A stretch of 64,000 nucleotides of DNA from JALEFZ01 sp964564415 (GTDB lineage: Bacteria; Bacteroidota; Bacteroidia; J057): assembly GCA_964564415.1 (NCBI GenBank), contig CAZMAV010000005.1, positions 1-64,000 on the forward strand, read 5' to 3'. The notes under the pieces were generated by a model. That model was not told where the DNA came from and made no database searches. It saw only the letters and a program-made list of their open reading frames with translations. Positions 22,401 through 30,745 of the stretch are shown piece by piece (positions within the stretch are counted from its first letter, which is position 1; the number at the start of each line of letters is the position of its first letter). The position numbers were made by a program, and so were the translations under genes.

Positions 22401-25400
22401 CATTTTTCAGGACTACAAGTACGGGAACGCCCGAGCGATCGGTACCATTGATGAGGAGGTCCAGGTCTCCATCCCGATCGAGGTCGCCCCAGTGGAGCTT
22501 TCCAGAGCGGTAATTAGAAGGAATACCGGGACTGAATCGCTCTTCATTGGCATTGACGAAGCGAGGCCGTACAAGATCTATGCTTTGGGCTGTGGGAAAA
22601 CCAGAACCTTCAAAATCAGGAGCTACTGACTGTACACTCCAGAAATAAGTACCATTGTTGAGCCCCGTGAGCTTATACTCATTTTGGTAAGCAGTATTGC
22701 CAGTTTTAGCCAACCTCCGAAAACCACTAGTGATATCTGCCGAAGGACTCAGGCTGTCTCCCAAAGCAGGGGCTGTACCTACATAGACATTGTAGCTGTG
22801 GTGGGTCTGCCCGGAGGGAACGGACCAACGCATAATCAGGGTATCTGCCCTTACTTCTGCATTCAGGCTGACCGGAGCCGCGGGGCTTTGGTTGAGGCTG
22901 CTGTCCACATTCATGTAAATACCAAGGTCGTGGGTCAGGGGAAAATTTGCACTCCTACCGATCAGGGCAAGGTCTAGGTTGAAATCTCCGTTTAGGTCTC
23001 CCCATGCCATGGCCCCCTGATCTACCCGGGAAAGGGCCAGGCCCGGTACCTTTTGTTCTTCAAAGTTGCCCGAACCCAAATTTTCAAAGATACTGGCATA
23101 TCGATTGAATCCGTCCACGGCACCGGAATAGACAAAGTCAGGGAGATCATCATTGTTATAATCACCAAAAGCCAAAGATGCATGGTAGACCCCTCTGATG
23201 TCGAGGTTACGGTCGGTAAATACCAAATTCTGATTGGTGTACAAGAGGGTTTGCGGAAGGCCAAGGCTGTTAAGGCCGCTAATCAGTAAATCCGGAAATC
23301 CATTTCCGTCGATGTCGGCCCAATCACAGGCAGAACTTCTCAGATTCAGGACATTGGTATTTCTCTGTGTGAATGATTTGAGACCTGTATTCAGGTAAAG
23401 CCGGCTGCCAGCCTGAGGACTAGCCGAATTTGAAATATCTCCGGTGAAGAATATATCCTGAAAGCCGTCCCTGTTGACATCCGCAATTCCTATGGCTCCA
23501 TCCTTAAATGCTGTGAGATTGATGCCGAGGGAAATAAATTGGTCTCCTCCTATATTTTCGTAGACGTCTGCTTCAAGCGAAGTTCCACCCACACCGCTAA
23601 TGACTACGTCCAGGTCCCCATCATTGTCGATGTCTATCCAGTCAATGTCTCCTTCCCGAAGGCTTGCGATGCCGTGGTTGGTGATGGAAGTAAAGCTGCC
23701 ATTACCGTTATTTTTTTGAATGATGGTGGCAGAATTCCCATTGTTCAGGGTTCCGGAGAGAATGATATCGATGTCTTCATCATGGTCATAATCGCCCAGG
23801 GCCAGCCTGGAGTCGATGAGTCCCTGCAAAGAAGGACCGTCAACCAAGACACCATTGTCGTTTCGAAAAATCTGAGTGGTCGGGCTTCCATCCCGGTTAC
23901 CTGAGACAATGAGGTCCAGGTCTCCATCCTTGTCAAAGTCTCCCCAGGCCAGATCTCCGGAGCTAAAGCCCTCCGGGGTAGACCCAAAGACAGCCCTGCT
24001 TGTGTCCAACAGGATGGGGGCTTGAAATTCAAAGGTATCCTCTATGGAAAAAGGTCCCCCTTCGTAGTCCATATCAATTGCCTGTACCCGCCAGAAATAC
24101 TCTCCATCCGGAAGGTTGTAAAAGCGAAATCCAGTCTCACCATTGACCATGCCGCCGTTTACGACCTGCCGTTGCCCAGAGGCCAGAAGGGATTGGGGAG
24201 ATCGCTGTTCTATGCCTCCACTGACCCTTCCAAGGAGGACATTGTAGGAGAGACCTGGCCTGATGGAGTCAGGGATATTAATTGGCGCAGTCCAGGAAAG
24301 TTCCACATCGTACCCATCGATGACTTCGGGATGATGTACCGGGGCTATGGGAGTAAAAGGACTGCTATTGGCAATGTTTCGGAATATCCTAAAGGTATTT
24401 GAATCTGGAGAGTCAGAGCGCTGACCTGCAAGGAGGAGGTCTGGCTTACCATCCTGATCTACATCAGCCCAAGCTGAAGCAGAACCCTGATCCACGGGAG
24501 GGAAGGGAGCTGCGGCTACCTGGTCGGCAGCAAAGGAATCCACAGAGGGATGGTAGCGATAAAGTCTGACACTGCGTTGGCCATCCTCCCTGCTTCCGCT
24601 GATGATGAAGTCCTTGTAGCCGTCGAGGTTATAGTCTGCCCAGGCTGCATCTCCTCCCGAAAGACCTTCCAGGCCACTTTGCCTCAATTGAAAACTGCTT
24701 CCCTGAATATTTTCGTAGACAAAAGTAATGGGACCTCCGTTGCTTTCTCCACTAAGGAGGACATCGAGAAAACCGTCGCTGTTGTAGTCTCCCCAGGAGA
24801 GGCTACCCTCGCTTAGGCCTTCAAGCTCGATGGGAGGAAGGAAATCTCCCAGGCCATTATTGGCTAAAATATAAGTTTTCCTTCCTAGGGCGGTCTCACC
24901 TCCGATCAAGAGGTCGAGGTTCCCGTCATTGTTAAAATCACCCCAGTCACCCCCTGAAAATTCGAAGGGAATGAGGTTAGCGGGATTGACCTGACTGAAT
25001 TGGAGCTGGCTGACATTGTTTTTGGCATTGCTGAGGTAAAGATTGGACACCGGAGCACCAAACTGATTTTCTCCTGAAATGAAGACATCCCGGAAACCAT
25101 CTTTATTGAAATCTACCAGAGAGCAGAAGCCGTTTCTCACTCCTGTAAAATCCCGATAATGGGTGGCAGGATTTGAATTGTTGAAGGAACCCAAGAGATT
25201 GAAATAGAGCCTGGCAACGGGAGGCTGTCCCGAGGTCTGCTGCCCCATGACGAGGAGGTCCAAAAACCCGTCGTTGTTGACATCCCCCCAGCATTGATCC
25301 CCCCTGTGTACCTGATAGATGTTGGCATCGTTGGGGGCGTCCCTCAGGAAAGTATTGGAGCCGGGTTCGAAGTGATAGAGGAAGCTTCTGATGTTTCCGT

Positions 25401-28400
25401 TTTCATCTTCCCCCGAAATAACAAAATCCAGGAATCCATCGGGTGTATTGACCTGTGCGGCTCCCCCCCTATAGTCGCCCATGGAAAGGCTAGCCTCTTT
25501 GAGCCTTGGAAGGGAAGAGAGGGTAAAACCGGCGGTTTCATCTATAAAACTGGGAAATTCGAACTCAAAGGATTGAAGGGGTGAAAAGGTGGAACCTTCA
25601 AAGTCCTGATCGATGGTTTGAATGGCAAACTTATAATCTCCCGGCTCCAGCCCTTCCAAAATGAGTTCCCGGTTGTGGGTGACATTCCCCCTGCTCGGCT
25701 TTCTGTTAAAGCCATAGTTGCTAAGCGCCGAATCTATCTCGCTGTGAAGGTAGCGCAGTATTTCATTGCTCCCATCGTCCTTAAAAACAAGGACAGTATA
25801 ACTCAGGCTTCTTTCTTCAAATGGAGAGTAGTTGGGAGGGGGATCCCAGCTAAGCCCCACGTCAAAGCCCTGTATTTCGTGTTGAATGTTGGTAGGTGGG
25901 TCGGGAGTAGAATTGGGTGAGGCATCAATATTTTGAAATAGCTTGAAGGTATTGGAGGTCAGTCCTACCCCGGTCCTACCCAGGAGAAAGATGTCCAGCT
26001 TGTTGTCCCCGTTGTAGTCGGCCAGCTTGACAGCTGCGTTGAGTCCTACATGGGTCAAAATCGAAGAACTGGCATTGTCAATCGAAAGGGTAGGATTAAG
26101 GGGGCTTTGGTTGTGAAAATAAACAAGGCTTCGTGGAGTCGATACTCCTCCTACATCTTCAAAGCCTACCGTGACCAGGTCATTGAAACCGTCGTTGTTG
26201 AGGTCTCCCACACCCATTCCGCCGCTTTCGAGCTTGGTTCCGGAAAACAGGCCTCCACCCGTAAAGAAGGAAGTACCCTGGTTGTTCAGTTGGACGTAGG
26301 TGGCTGGTATTCCATTGGCATCAATGCCCAGTCCCAGGATATCGAGAAATCCGTCGTTGTTAATGTCTGCCCACTGCACCTCTCCCCCAAAAATCTTGGT
26401 GAGATTGGCGTTGTTCAGCCTTGAGAAGCTCGTTCCTCCGTTGTTTCGATAGATGTCGGTGATGGTATTGCTGCCCGACCTTCCCATAATGGCTACATCT
26501 GGATAGCCGTCGTTGTCAAAATCGCCAAATTTGGCATCTCCACGGTCTACATTGGGGAGCCCCATTCGACCCGCAGAAATAAAATTGAAGTTTCCGTTTT
26601 GAAGGTCGTTTCGGTATATCTGGGTTCCATTCCCTCCAAATCCCGTGACCAGAAGGTCCAGGTCTCCATCATTGTCCACATCCCCAAAATCCAGACTTGC
26701 ATCGCGGATACCGGGGAGGACCTGAAAGGGAGCCCCAAAAGTCTTGCTACTTACCCCTGAGTTAATGAATTGATTGGTATAAATCTTCAGGATGGGGTTA
26801 GAAGTGGTGGCATCGGTATTTCCGCATATGGCAAGGTCCAGGTCTCCGTCTCCATCCACGTCTCCCAGGGCAATGTCCCCGTTTCTGATATCTTCCTGGG
26901 CCGTTACGTCTCCCGCTTGAAATTGTCCGGTCTGGCTATCGTAAATGTAGTAGACCAGGTTGGGATTATTAGAGGCGTCAGAGCCACAATACAAAAGGTC
27001 CAGGTCCCCATCATTATCGGTATCCCCCAGTTCTATGGCTCCATCTTTCAAACCTGGAGGGGCAAAGTCAAATTTTGACCCTGTAGAATCGATAAAGACA
27101 GAGGTAAAGGTAAAGGGATTGACATAGGTAAAGCTGCCTTGGGCACTCCAGGCAGAGGCCTCAAAGTCCTGATCGATGGCCTGCACCCGCCAATAATAGG
27201 TAGTCCCGGAGCTCAGGTTGTTGTCGCTGATGACCCAGAGGGTGTCTTTGAGATCCCCAAAATCCGAGAGTCGGTAAAAACCATTTCCCAAATCTGCCTG
27301 GGCAGCTTTGATATTCTCTCCTGCCGGCACACTGCCAATGTGGAGGTTGTAGGTGAGGCCATGAGAGAGGGGCTGGGCAAGGTTGGAAGGAGGGCTCCAA
27401 CTCAGAATAACAGAAGCACCGGACTGATTGGAACTTATATTTGTAGGGGGCTGAGGAGTAGTATTGCTTACCGCCAGGTTATTTTGATAAAGCCTGAAGG
27501 TATAATTGCTGGGAGCCAGGGTAGTTCCTGTAAGCAGAAGGTCGAGCTTATTGTCCTGATTATAATCAGCCCAGGAGATTCTGGCTCCGTTGTTCACATC
27601 CTGAAGGAGGCCGGAAGCCGTCGTCAGAAAGGTAAAGGCACCATTGGTGTCGTTTTCGTAGAGTCGGGTACTTCGGTCATTGGGGCTGTTGCCATTTTGT
27701 CCACTCAGAGAAATGTCCAACCATCCATCATTGTTGAAATCCACCCATACGGCCTCTCCGTTTTTGATTCCTTCCAGGTTGGCATTGACCAGGGCAAAAC
27801 CTGCGCTCCCATTATTCTTGTAGACTTCTGTCCGGGCGGTTCCTGTATTGTCTTCCCCGGAGATGAGGATGTCCATGTCGCCGTCATTGTCGTAATCTCC
27901 CCACTCAATCGAGCCGTTTTCAATGTTGGGAATGGCAGAGGTGAGGGGAGCAAAATTACTATTCCCCAGGTTGGTGTAAATCTTGGTGGAGGGATTTCCC
28001 GCCTGATCGGTTCCACAGTAGGCCAGGTCCAGGTCGCCATCGCTGTCGTAGTCGCCCCAACTCAGATAGGGACTGGATACCCCTGGCAGGCTTAGATCGG
28101 AGACATAGCCATTTGCGGGAAGGTCGTCGTGTCGAAAAAGCTGAAGGTTGCTGGAGCCAGTATTACCTGCTATGACCAGGTCGAGTTGGCCGTCGTTGTT
28201 GTAGTCCGCAAAGGCAGCTGCACCATCGGAGACCTCCATAGATGAAATCTGTGGGGTTATGGTAAAGTCTTCGGTGAAGTTGATCCCGTTGAAGTTGAAG
28301 ATTTTGGCAAAGCGGATGCCCTGGTTGTTTTGGCCGATGATGAGAAGGTCCAGGTCGCCATCGCTGTCGTAATCACCCCAGGCCGGTCTGGAGTTCCGTA

Positions 28401-28713
28401 CCGCAGGAAGGGTAGCTGCCCCCGGAAACCGCTCAAAGAGATCTGTGGAGGAGTTGTACCTGAATACTTCGGTCTGATAAGGATTGAGGCCACCCTTTGT
28501 CCCTGTGATGACAAAATCCATGTCTCCATCCGCATCAAAGTCCCCCCAAACGAGGTCTCCGCCAGTCTGAGCAGTTGGTAGGGTAGTGAAGGCCGAATTC
28601 GTTTGATTCAGAAAATCCTGACCGTACACCTGAGAAAGGAGGAAGATAAGGATCAAAACAAGGAGGTAAGGTCCCTTAAAAGAAAGATATGAAGAGGTGT
28701 TGATGGTTTTCAT
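16471..28713 (-). CDS. Giant FG-GAP/VCBS and fibronectin-III T9SS surface protein (4080 aa)
   Basis: A 12.2-kb uninterrupted gene. The signal peptide ends VYG before Gln. The body is a chain of FG-GAP/VCBS beta-propeller blades, each carrying a calcium-loop DxDxDGxxD motif (for example DFDADGDMD, DYDSDGDLD, DVDRDGKLD). These are divided into seven modules of about 490-520 residues, each closed by one fibronectin type III domain (starting near residues 416, 938, 1454, 1943, 2428, 2921 and 3426), mostly with a YYWRVQAIDQDFEGS-like end. After the seventh FN3 comes a non-repeated region, then a T9SS type A tail (AYPNPAQ near residue 3990, ending GTYFYRIKV and RKLLITTP). Such proteins are exported by T9SS and serve in adhesion or matrix building; the ligand is unknown. 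Seven similar modules point to growth by duplication, but the modules have diverged. Confidence 0.92.
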   Translation of the reverse strand: MKTINTSSYLSFKGPYLLVLILIFLLSQVYGQDFLNQTNSAFTTLPTAQTGGDLVWGDFDADGDMDFVITGTKGGLNPYQTEVFRYNSSTDLFERFPGAATLPAVRNSRPAWGDYDSDGDLDLLIIGQNNQGIRFAKIFNFNGINFTEDFTITPQISSMEVSDGAAAFADYNNDGQLDLVIAGNTGSSNLQLFRHDDLPANGYVSDLSLPGVSSPYLSWGDYDSDGDLDLAYCGTDQAGNPSTKIYTNLGNSNFAPLTSAIPNIENGSIEWGDYDNDGDMDILISGEDNTGTARTEVYKNNGSAGFALVNANLEGIKNGEAVWVDFNNDGWLDISLSGQNGNSPNDRSTRLYENDTNGAFTFLTTASGLLQDVNNGARISWADYNQDNKLDLLLTGTTLAPSNYTFRLYQNNLAVSNTTPQPPTNISSNQSGASVILSWSPPSNLAQPLSHGLTYNLHIGSVPAGENIKAAQADLGNGFYRLSDFGDLKDTLWVISDNNLSSGTTYYWRVQAIDQDFEASAWSAQGSFTYVNPFTFTSVFIDSTGSKFDFAPPGLKDGAIELGDTDNDGDLDLLYCGSDASNNPNLVYYIYDSQTGQFQAGDVTAQEDIRNGDIALGDVDGDGDLDLAICGNTDATTSNPILKIYTNQFINSGVSSKTFGAPFQVLPGIRDASLDFGDVDNDGDLDLLVTGFGGNGTQIYRNDLQNGNFNFISAGRMGLPNVDRGDAKFGDFDNDGYPDVAIMGRSGSNTITDIYRNNGGTSFSRLNNANLTKIFGGEVQWADINNDGFLDILGLGIDANGIPATYVQLNNQGTSFFTGGGLFSGTKLESGGMGVGDLNNDGFNDLVTVGFEDVGGVSTPRSLVYFHNQSPLNPTLSIDNASSSILTHVGLNAAVKLADYNGDNKLDIFLLGRTGVGLTSNTFKLFQNIDASPNSTPDPPTNIQHEIQGFDVGLSWDPPPNYSPFEERSLSYTVLVFKDDGSNEILRYLHSEIDSALSNYGFNRKPSRGNVTHNRELILEGLEPGDYKFAIQTIDQDFEGSTFSPLQSFEFEFPSFIDETAGFTLSSLPRLKEASLSMGDYRGGAAQVNTPDGFLDFVISGEDENGNIRSFLYHFEPGSNTFLRDAPNDANIYQVHRGDQCWGDVNNDGFLDLLVMGQQTSGQPPVARLYFNLLGSFNNSNPATHYRDFTGVRNGFCSLVDFNKDGFRDVFISGENQFGAPVSNLYLSNAKNNVSQLQFSQVNPANLIPFEFSGGDWGDFNNDGNLDLLIGGETALGRKTYILANNGLGDFLPPIELEGLSEGSLSWGDYNSDGFLDVLLSGESNGGPITFVYENIQGSSFQLRQSGLEGLSGGDAAWADYNLDGYKDFIISGSREDGQRSVRLYRYHPSVDSFAADQVAAAPFPPVDQGSASAWADVDQDGKPDLLLAGQRSDSPDSNTFRIFRNIANSSPFTPIAPVHHPEVIDGYDVELSWTAPINIPDSIRPGLSYNVLLGRVSGGIEQRSPQSLLASGQRQVVNGGMVNGETGFRFYNLPDGEYFWRVQAIDMDYEGGPFSIEDTFEFQAPILLDTSRAVFGSTPEGFSSGDLAWGDFDKDGDLDLIVSGNRDGSPTTQIFRNDNGVLVDGPSLQGLIDSRLALGDYDHDEDIDIILSGTLNNGNSATIIQKNNGNGSFTSITNHGIASLREGDIDWIDIDNDGDLDVVISGVGGTSLEADVYENIGGDQFISLGINLTAFKDGAIGIADVNRDGFQDIFFTGDISNSASPQAGSRLYLNTGLKSFTQRNTNVLNLRSSACDWADIDGNGFPDLLISGLNSLGLPQTLLYTNQNLVFTDRNLDIRGVYHASLAFGDYNNDDLPDFVYSGAVDGFNRYASIFENLGSGNFEEQKVPGLALSRVDQGAMAWGDLNGDFNLDLALIGRSANFPLTHDLGIYMNVDSSLNQSPAAPVSLNAEVRADTLIMRWSVPSGQTHHSYNVYVGTAPALGDSLSPSADITSGFRRLAKTGNTAYQNEYKLTGLNNGTYFWSVQSVAPDFEGSGFPTAQSIDLVRPRFVNANEERFSPGIPSNYRSGKLHWGDLDRDGDLDLLINGTDRSGVPVLVVLKNEGGQLELFSGLSGLDQSSLALGDYDNDGDLEVLYSGTQNGNPQIRLFENNGNATLSPIALGGDVPAVIDGSLDWIDHDNDGDLDIFLSGLTAQGPKTAIFENRGGSFVEDTYLNFQALEEASSSWADFDRDGDKDLAISGSNGATAFTGIYRNGGIRGGFTLLTSSEAPLPALKEASLDWGDQDSDGFLDLLLTGTDADSPRTEVFSYNPVSGNFSSTAQLRGIRNGRGIWGDINEDRLQDILVCGLGSNGSPQSYLFINRGGGNYEWDQASSQAIKGLNQADLAWADVDLDGKLDVAVIGQEAFNQGFLGIFANIDSAANEGVSAPTDLSISSSGDSVLLSWQDNLNPTGLHYNVRVGSRIDTADILSPMSLQNGFRQQVGRGNAGSRQSFRLKGLAAGTYYWRVQAVDQDFEGSPFSVVDSFTFEPAHFILQNPVLFDEAPLGFEQAQSAFLDYDNDGFLDVLVLGRNADGKDTSVLFNSDAGRRLIPDSNNSSILANMGQGEVLVEDFNLDGFVDILLTGQVEGQDFTELYFNQGGQFSLSGSPLPTLSNPRLAKGDLNSDGASDLIFTGRSAGQVRTVAYLNNGLGAFNLTNYNLGNVEGGEIIIEDFDQNGLNDVFLLGQNGTSTLLASLYLQDRVQGFQVQSNVLPSSITLNSLSLAVVADADQDSRPDLILTGETGASPAVFQLSPREGGNGSFFEENSFVQDSLPVLIDGNYLWGDYNDDGQVDLAVMGLRSDNTPVSQTFISASGQLPLRQDLLGGFTLPQMDQGSSANWGDVDRDGKLDILLAGQDNGGTSLLGIYRNIEPGTSLPPTAPTNLNIVAVGSDLRLEWSHVDPSYSYNVFLADQEDTLFVTSPLSDTLNGRRRIVGRGNAGYQSQLTLSGLEQEQDYTWGVQSVDASYEGSRFILSSFAFTPPAFEDITPLRFAAIPDPTEEGEILTGDYDLDGDLDLILSSQRDGNEFLRFYRNNGLSFEEDMVNSGSIPAITSGCLKWADIDNDNDPDLFLTGRVEAGRLSIGIYRNDNGIFIKDTLASAAFVPVSGASADWADFDLDGDPDVYVMGIQENGDHFGALYVNREDGSFDIQQNTGETLAALRNGAVAWGDYDKAEAGQSEAAKGHPDLALVGISNNGVATSIIYHNDGKTDSLVTFSVESTPSLLPQLAAGEVFLADLDNNRFPDLIITGSTGSDSITRIFRNEAGIGFQAIEPPLNLPETPSGGLIIGDYDDNGYADLLFTGTEDKEGVRKISLYRNLGGFNFRRDILTSNDLDSLDIRLPAWGDFDKDGKLDLFAGAMTPFGGGQRGPGLLKNINQNPNKVPEIPQDLSHRIFGEQVSLSWPDLVDSTGILGEFTYNLRLGKRDSLSGRWSPLSDLENDRRYIVEQGNIGHNNVLNIRDLPSGSYLWCVQSIGKDYEASPCSPLDSFEFIRPIPEIIAQSITEWYPDQEESVRSSITVRTDTNITDVRVWFKQTASGTWLNEKAAKNGTTYSFDISLGKVDELGVDYYFEIMGRFGYDVLSDTFYTWREYESGIDFENLNFGRNVSDYNLLAIPLDLEDEQISSFMENDEGLGRQNRYRWRFWSWSTPDSNFLEYEDEFTTVESGKGYFLIKARENSFNTGRGRVVQANDEAPYVWNLEQGWNLVGNPFYYNISWEDILEASGPGVDDISSDLLVYRSSYQSGNSLNRLEGAFIFANRPTQLKVLVRKNPNLNRLADPGLQMRGSLGSLDWFLPIKAKQGELENLVSGVGMNPNASLGWDRWDGVLPIRLGAYLETRFEDHGTPLPKLSKDIVPNEDSFIWDFSLKSSEKDPQLELSWPEIQSNGSDKRLYLFDKDNQRFVNMAEVQNYLSTWEEGQRQFRIYYGNQLFLNEQLQPQKVHLGMAYPNPAQKVVMMPLSLPPLNGKYQVSLEVIGMEGKLVKRIFEGRLKGGFHDVKWDLKDEKGRRVAAGTYFYRIKVEGNETSLQTRKLLITTP

Positions 28714-28776
28714 AACAAAGCTTTAGGCTATAACCGATAAACGGACTTTGTTCTGCTTAGGGTTGGGTTGAAATAC

Positions 28777-29544
28777 TTAATCGTTTGGACCAAAAATAGG
28801 TGGCAGTGCCCTAAGTAATTGAAGGACAAGAACTCCTACCCCTACCAGTCCCACGCCCCCGGCGGCATATTTGTAGGCAACTGGGAAGCGATTGTCTACC
28901 GTAACCGGGAGGCTGTAAGCCTTGAGACCTGATTTTTCAGTACCGATCAAGCGGATGCGATAGCCCCCACTGGGCTTGATGTCATTGGGTACCTGCCAGG
29001 TATAGTCGGTTTTATTGCTTACCCGGGCCAGGGTATCTAGGAGTTCGTCATAGCGGTAGAGTTCGATCAGGAGTTCGTCCTCACTGGCATTTTCCCCAAA
29101 CCAGGAAAAGGTGACCGGATCACCACGCTTTACCCTGCTGTCTCTTTGGGGAGTAAAGAAGGCAAACTGGGGCAGGGTCCTTACTTCTATGGCCATCTTC
29201 CCATCAAATCTGCTCATTTCTGCCAGGGCGTCCCAGACTACTGTATGTTTACCTATGGTGATATTTTTTCCATAATCACCTGAAATCTTAGTCAGGGGAA
29301 AAGTGCCGAAATCGCCGAGAGCAAAAAGTGAGACAGTGTACAATCGGTTGGAGATCGTATCCCCTATGATGTATTCTATCAGGACTTTATCCTCCTGGGC
29401 CTTGGCCTGAACCACTACCTTGATCTGAGCCTGGACCCCAGTCCCAAATGAAAGAATAAGGATGAGAAGTCCCAGCCCCTGACGAAGCCCAAAAGAGAGA
29501 GGAAGTCCTATTTTTTCCTTCTTAAATGAGTAGTTGATTCGCAT
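28777..29544 (-). CDS. Exported protein with Kre9/Knh1-like Ig domain and C-terminal membrane segment
   Basis: A 255-residue protein if it starts at MRINYSF (29544); an upstream start at 29583 adds 13 residues before the signal peptide and is less likely. The signal peptide ends VQA before Gln. About residues 125-210 (FFTPQRDSRVKRGDPVTFSW to YRIRLIGTEKSG) match the pattern of the Kre9/Knh1 (Ser-Thr-rich anchored) Ig-like domain. The end has one membrane segment (GGVGLVGVGVLVLQLL) and a short tail. It lies 63 bp upstream of the giant FG-GAP gene on the same strand and probably starts that operon. It may help display or anchor the giant proteins, which is inference from position only. Confidence 0.62.
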   Translation of the reverse strand: MRINYSFKKEKIGLPLSFGLRQGLGLLILILSFGTGVQAQIKVVVQAKAQEDKVLIEYIIGDTISNRLYTVSLFALGDFGTFPLTKISGDYGKNITIGKHTVVWDALAEMSRFDGKMAIEVRTLPQFAFFTPQRDSRVKRGDPVTFSWFGENASEDELLIELYRYDELLDTLARVSNKTDYTWQVPNDIKPSGGYRIRLIGTEKSGLKAYSLPVTVDNRFPVAYKYAAGGVGLVGVGVLVLQLLRALPPIFGPND

Positions 29545-30091
29545 CGTGACGTGTATATGTTTAGCAGTTCCATTTTTGGGCAAAGCATACAGAAACTTTG
29601 GACCTTCGGGAACTAGGCACTGAAAGTCAGAATCTTGAAATTAAGTTCATTAGGGTGTTAGGGAAATGCCATTCAAATGCCTTCTCAATTTTAGGATAAT
29701 ATAAAAGACAATAAAAACCCTAAAATTAAAAAAACTTCCTTCCCTTATGCAGGGGGCCATAGAGTGAAAGATGAGGCTACGATTTTGATTTGAACAAAAA
29801 CTGTCCCAAAAGCCAGCTCTTTTGCTTCAGAAGTCTCTTTTCTCAACACGAACGGTAGTTTTGGGACTTTCTGAGCCTCAGATTCTTTTTTTCTCTTCTT
29901 AAAAAGCCAAGTTTAAAGTCAAAAAAACGTTTTTGGGGCATAATCTTACCTATCCCCCTGACCCTTGACGCAAAATTCAAGCTGTCCCCTATACCTTCCT
30001 TTCTTCCTTGAGATGAATTGAGTAGGAAAGAGGTCACCTTCGAAGCCTTAAGTCAACAGCGGAAAGCCTTATTTGCCCCAGATAGCTCCCT
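29545..30091. other. Intergenic region upstream of the surface-protein operon
   Basis: About 550 bp without a convincing gene. A 64-codon minus-strand ORF at 29843-30037 has no recognisable features. A 9-bp perfect inverted repeat (GTCCCAAAA at 29803-29811, TTTTGGGAC at 29859-29867) encloses 47 nt and could form a stem in an RNA leader. The promoter of the 22-kb operon is expected here, but I could not place a confident -33/-7 pair. Confidence 0.45.
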
Positions 30092-30724
30092 TTACTCGGC
30101 TTGTTTTTGGTATTTTCCATAGAAATATGTCTTAGGCTCTTTTTCAAGGTCATCACTACCGTAGTAGCCCCAGCCCACAATGGTGTAGGCAGAATCGGTC
30201 GCCACTTCGTAAAAATACTCCGCTTTAAGGGGATCTTTTAGGGTTCGGGACCAGATGATCATGCCCTCACCCAGGTCCTCACCCTGGTGAACAACGGTTT
30301 CGCTGGGCTTTTTGACCACACAGATGAGGCTGTCCCCGCGGACTTCATTGTAGCCCTCGCTTTTGACCACCTTTTCTTTTCCATTTTCCATGTACCTATC
30401 CGTGATGGCCACGGTCTGGTAGTAGGGAGAAGTAGAATTGTACCGCTGTTCTACATTTATGACCAGACCGGTATCCAGGTTCATAGCCATCAACTCTTCT
30501 CTTTGGGTAAGTCGGGGCATTGACTTACCCTCGCGCTGGCCTTCAGGGTGATTCAGCACCAAAAACTTTCCTTTCCAATGTCCGTCCCAGGGCTTAAAAA
30601 CATTTGCGTAGCGGGTAGAATCCCCACTTTTTGCCTGGGCCTTCGAATTGTTGGAAGTAGAGGATGGAGTTTTGCAAGAAAAGCATAAACTTAGGATGAG
30701 AAAAAAGAATGAAAGGTTTCGCAT
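30092..30724 (-). CDS. Lipoprotein of unknown function
   Basis: A 210-residue lipoprotein. The signal peptide ends in the lipobox LCFSC, with the lipidated Cys at about residue 17, followed by a Ser/Asn-rich linker. The mature domain (FKPWDGHWKGKFLVL, then EGMIIWSRTLKDPLKAEYFY and VGWGYYG) looks like a small beta-rich lipocalin-type barrel, as in proteins annotated as DUF1579-like or heme/lipid-binding. That is a pattern guess. It is divergent from thrC with only 21 bp between the two start codons, so the two promoters must overlap each other's genes or each other. Confidence 0.68.
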   Translation of the reverse strand: MRNLSFFFLILSLCFSCKTPSSTSNNSKAQAKSGDSTRYANVFKPWDGHWKGKFLVLNHPEGQREGKSMPRLTQREELMAMNLDTGLVINVEQRYNSTSPYYQTVAITDRYMENGKEKVVKSEGYNEVRGDSLICVVKKPSETVVHQGEDLGEGMIIWSRTLKDPLKAEYFYEVATDSAYTIVGWGYYGSDDLEKEPKTYFYGKYQKQAE

Positions 30725-30745
30725 ATCAATCTGTATTTCAAAGGG

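Noticed and set aside
27139..28095. 318-codon plus-strand ORF opposite the FG-GAP gene (and others at 16417-17226 and 23539-23904)
   Set aside because: These lie fully antisense to a strong, repeat-structured coding gene. Repeats of Asp/Gly-rich codons keep the opposite strand open, and the translations have no domain, signal peptide or start signals.
29843..30037. 64-codon minus-strand ORF upstream of the surface operon
   Set aside because: Strongly basic, no recognisable domain and no coding pattern; kept only as an uncertain intergenic stretch.
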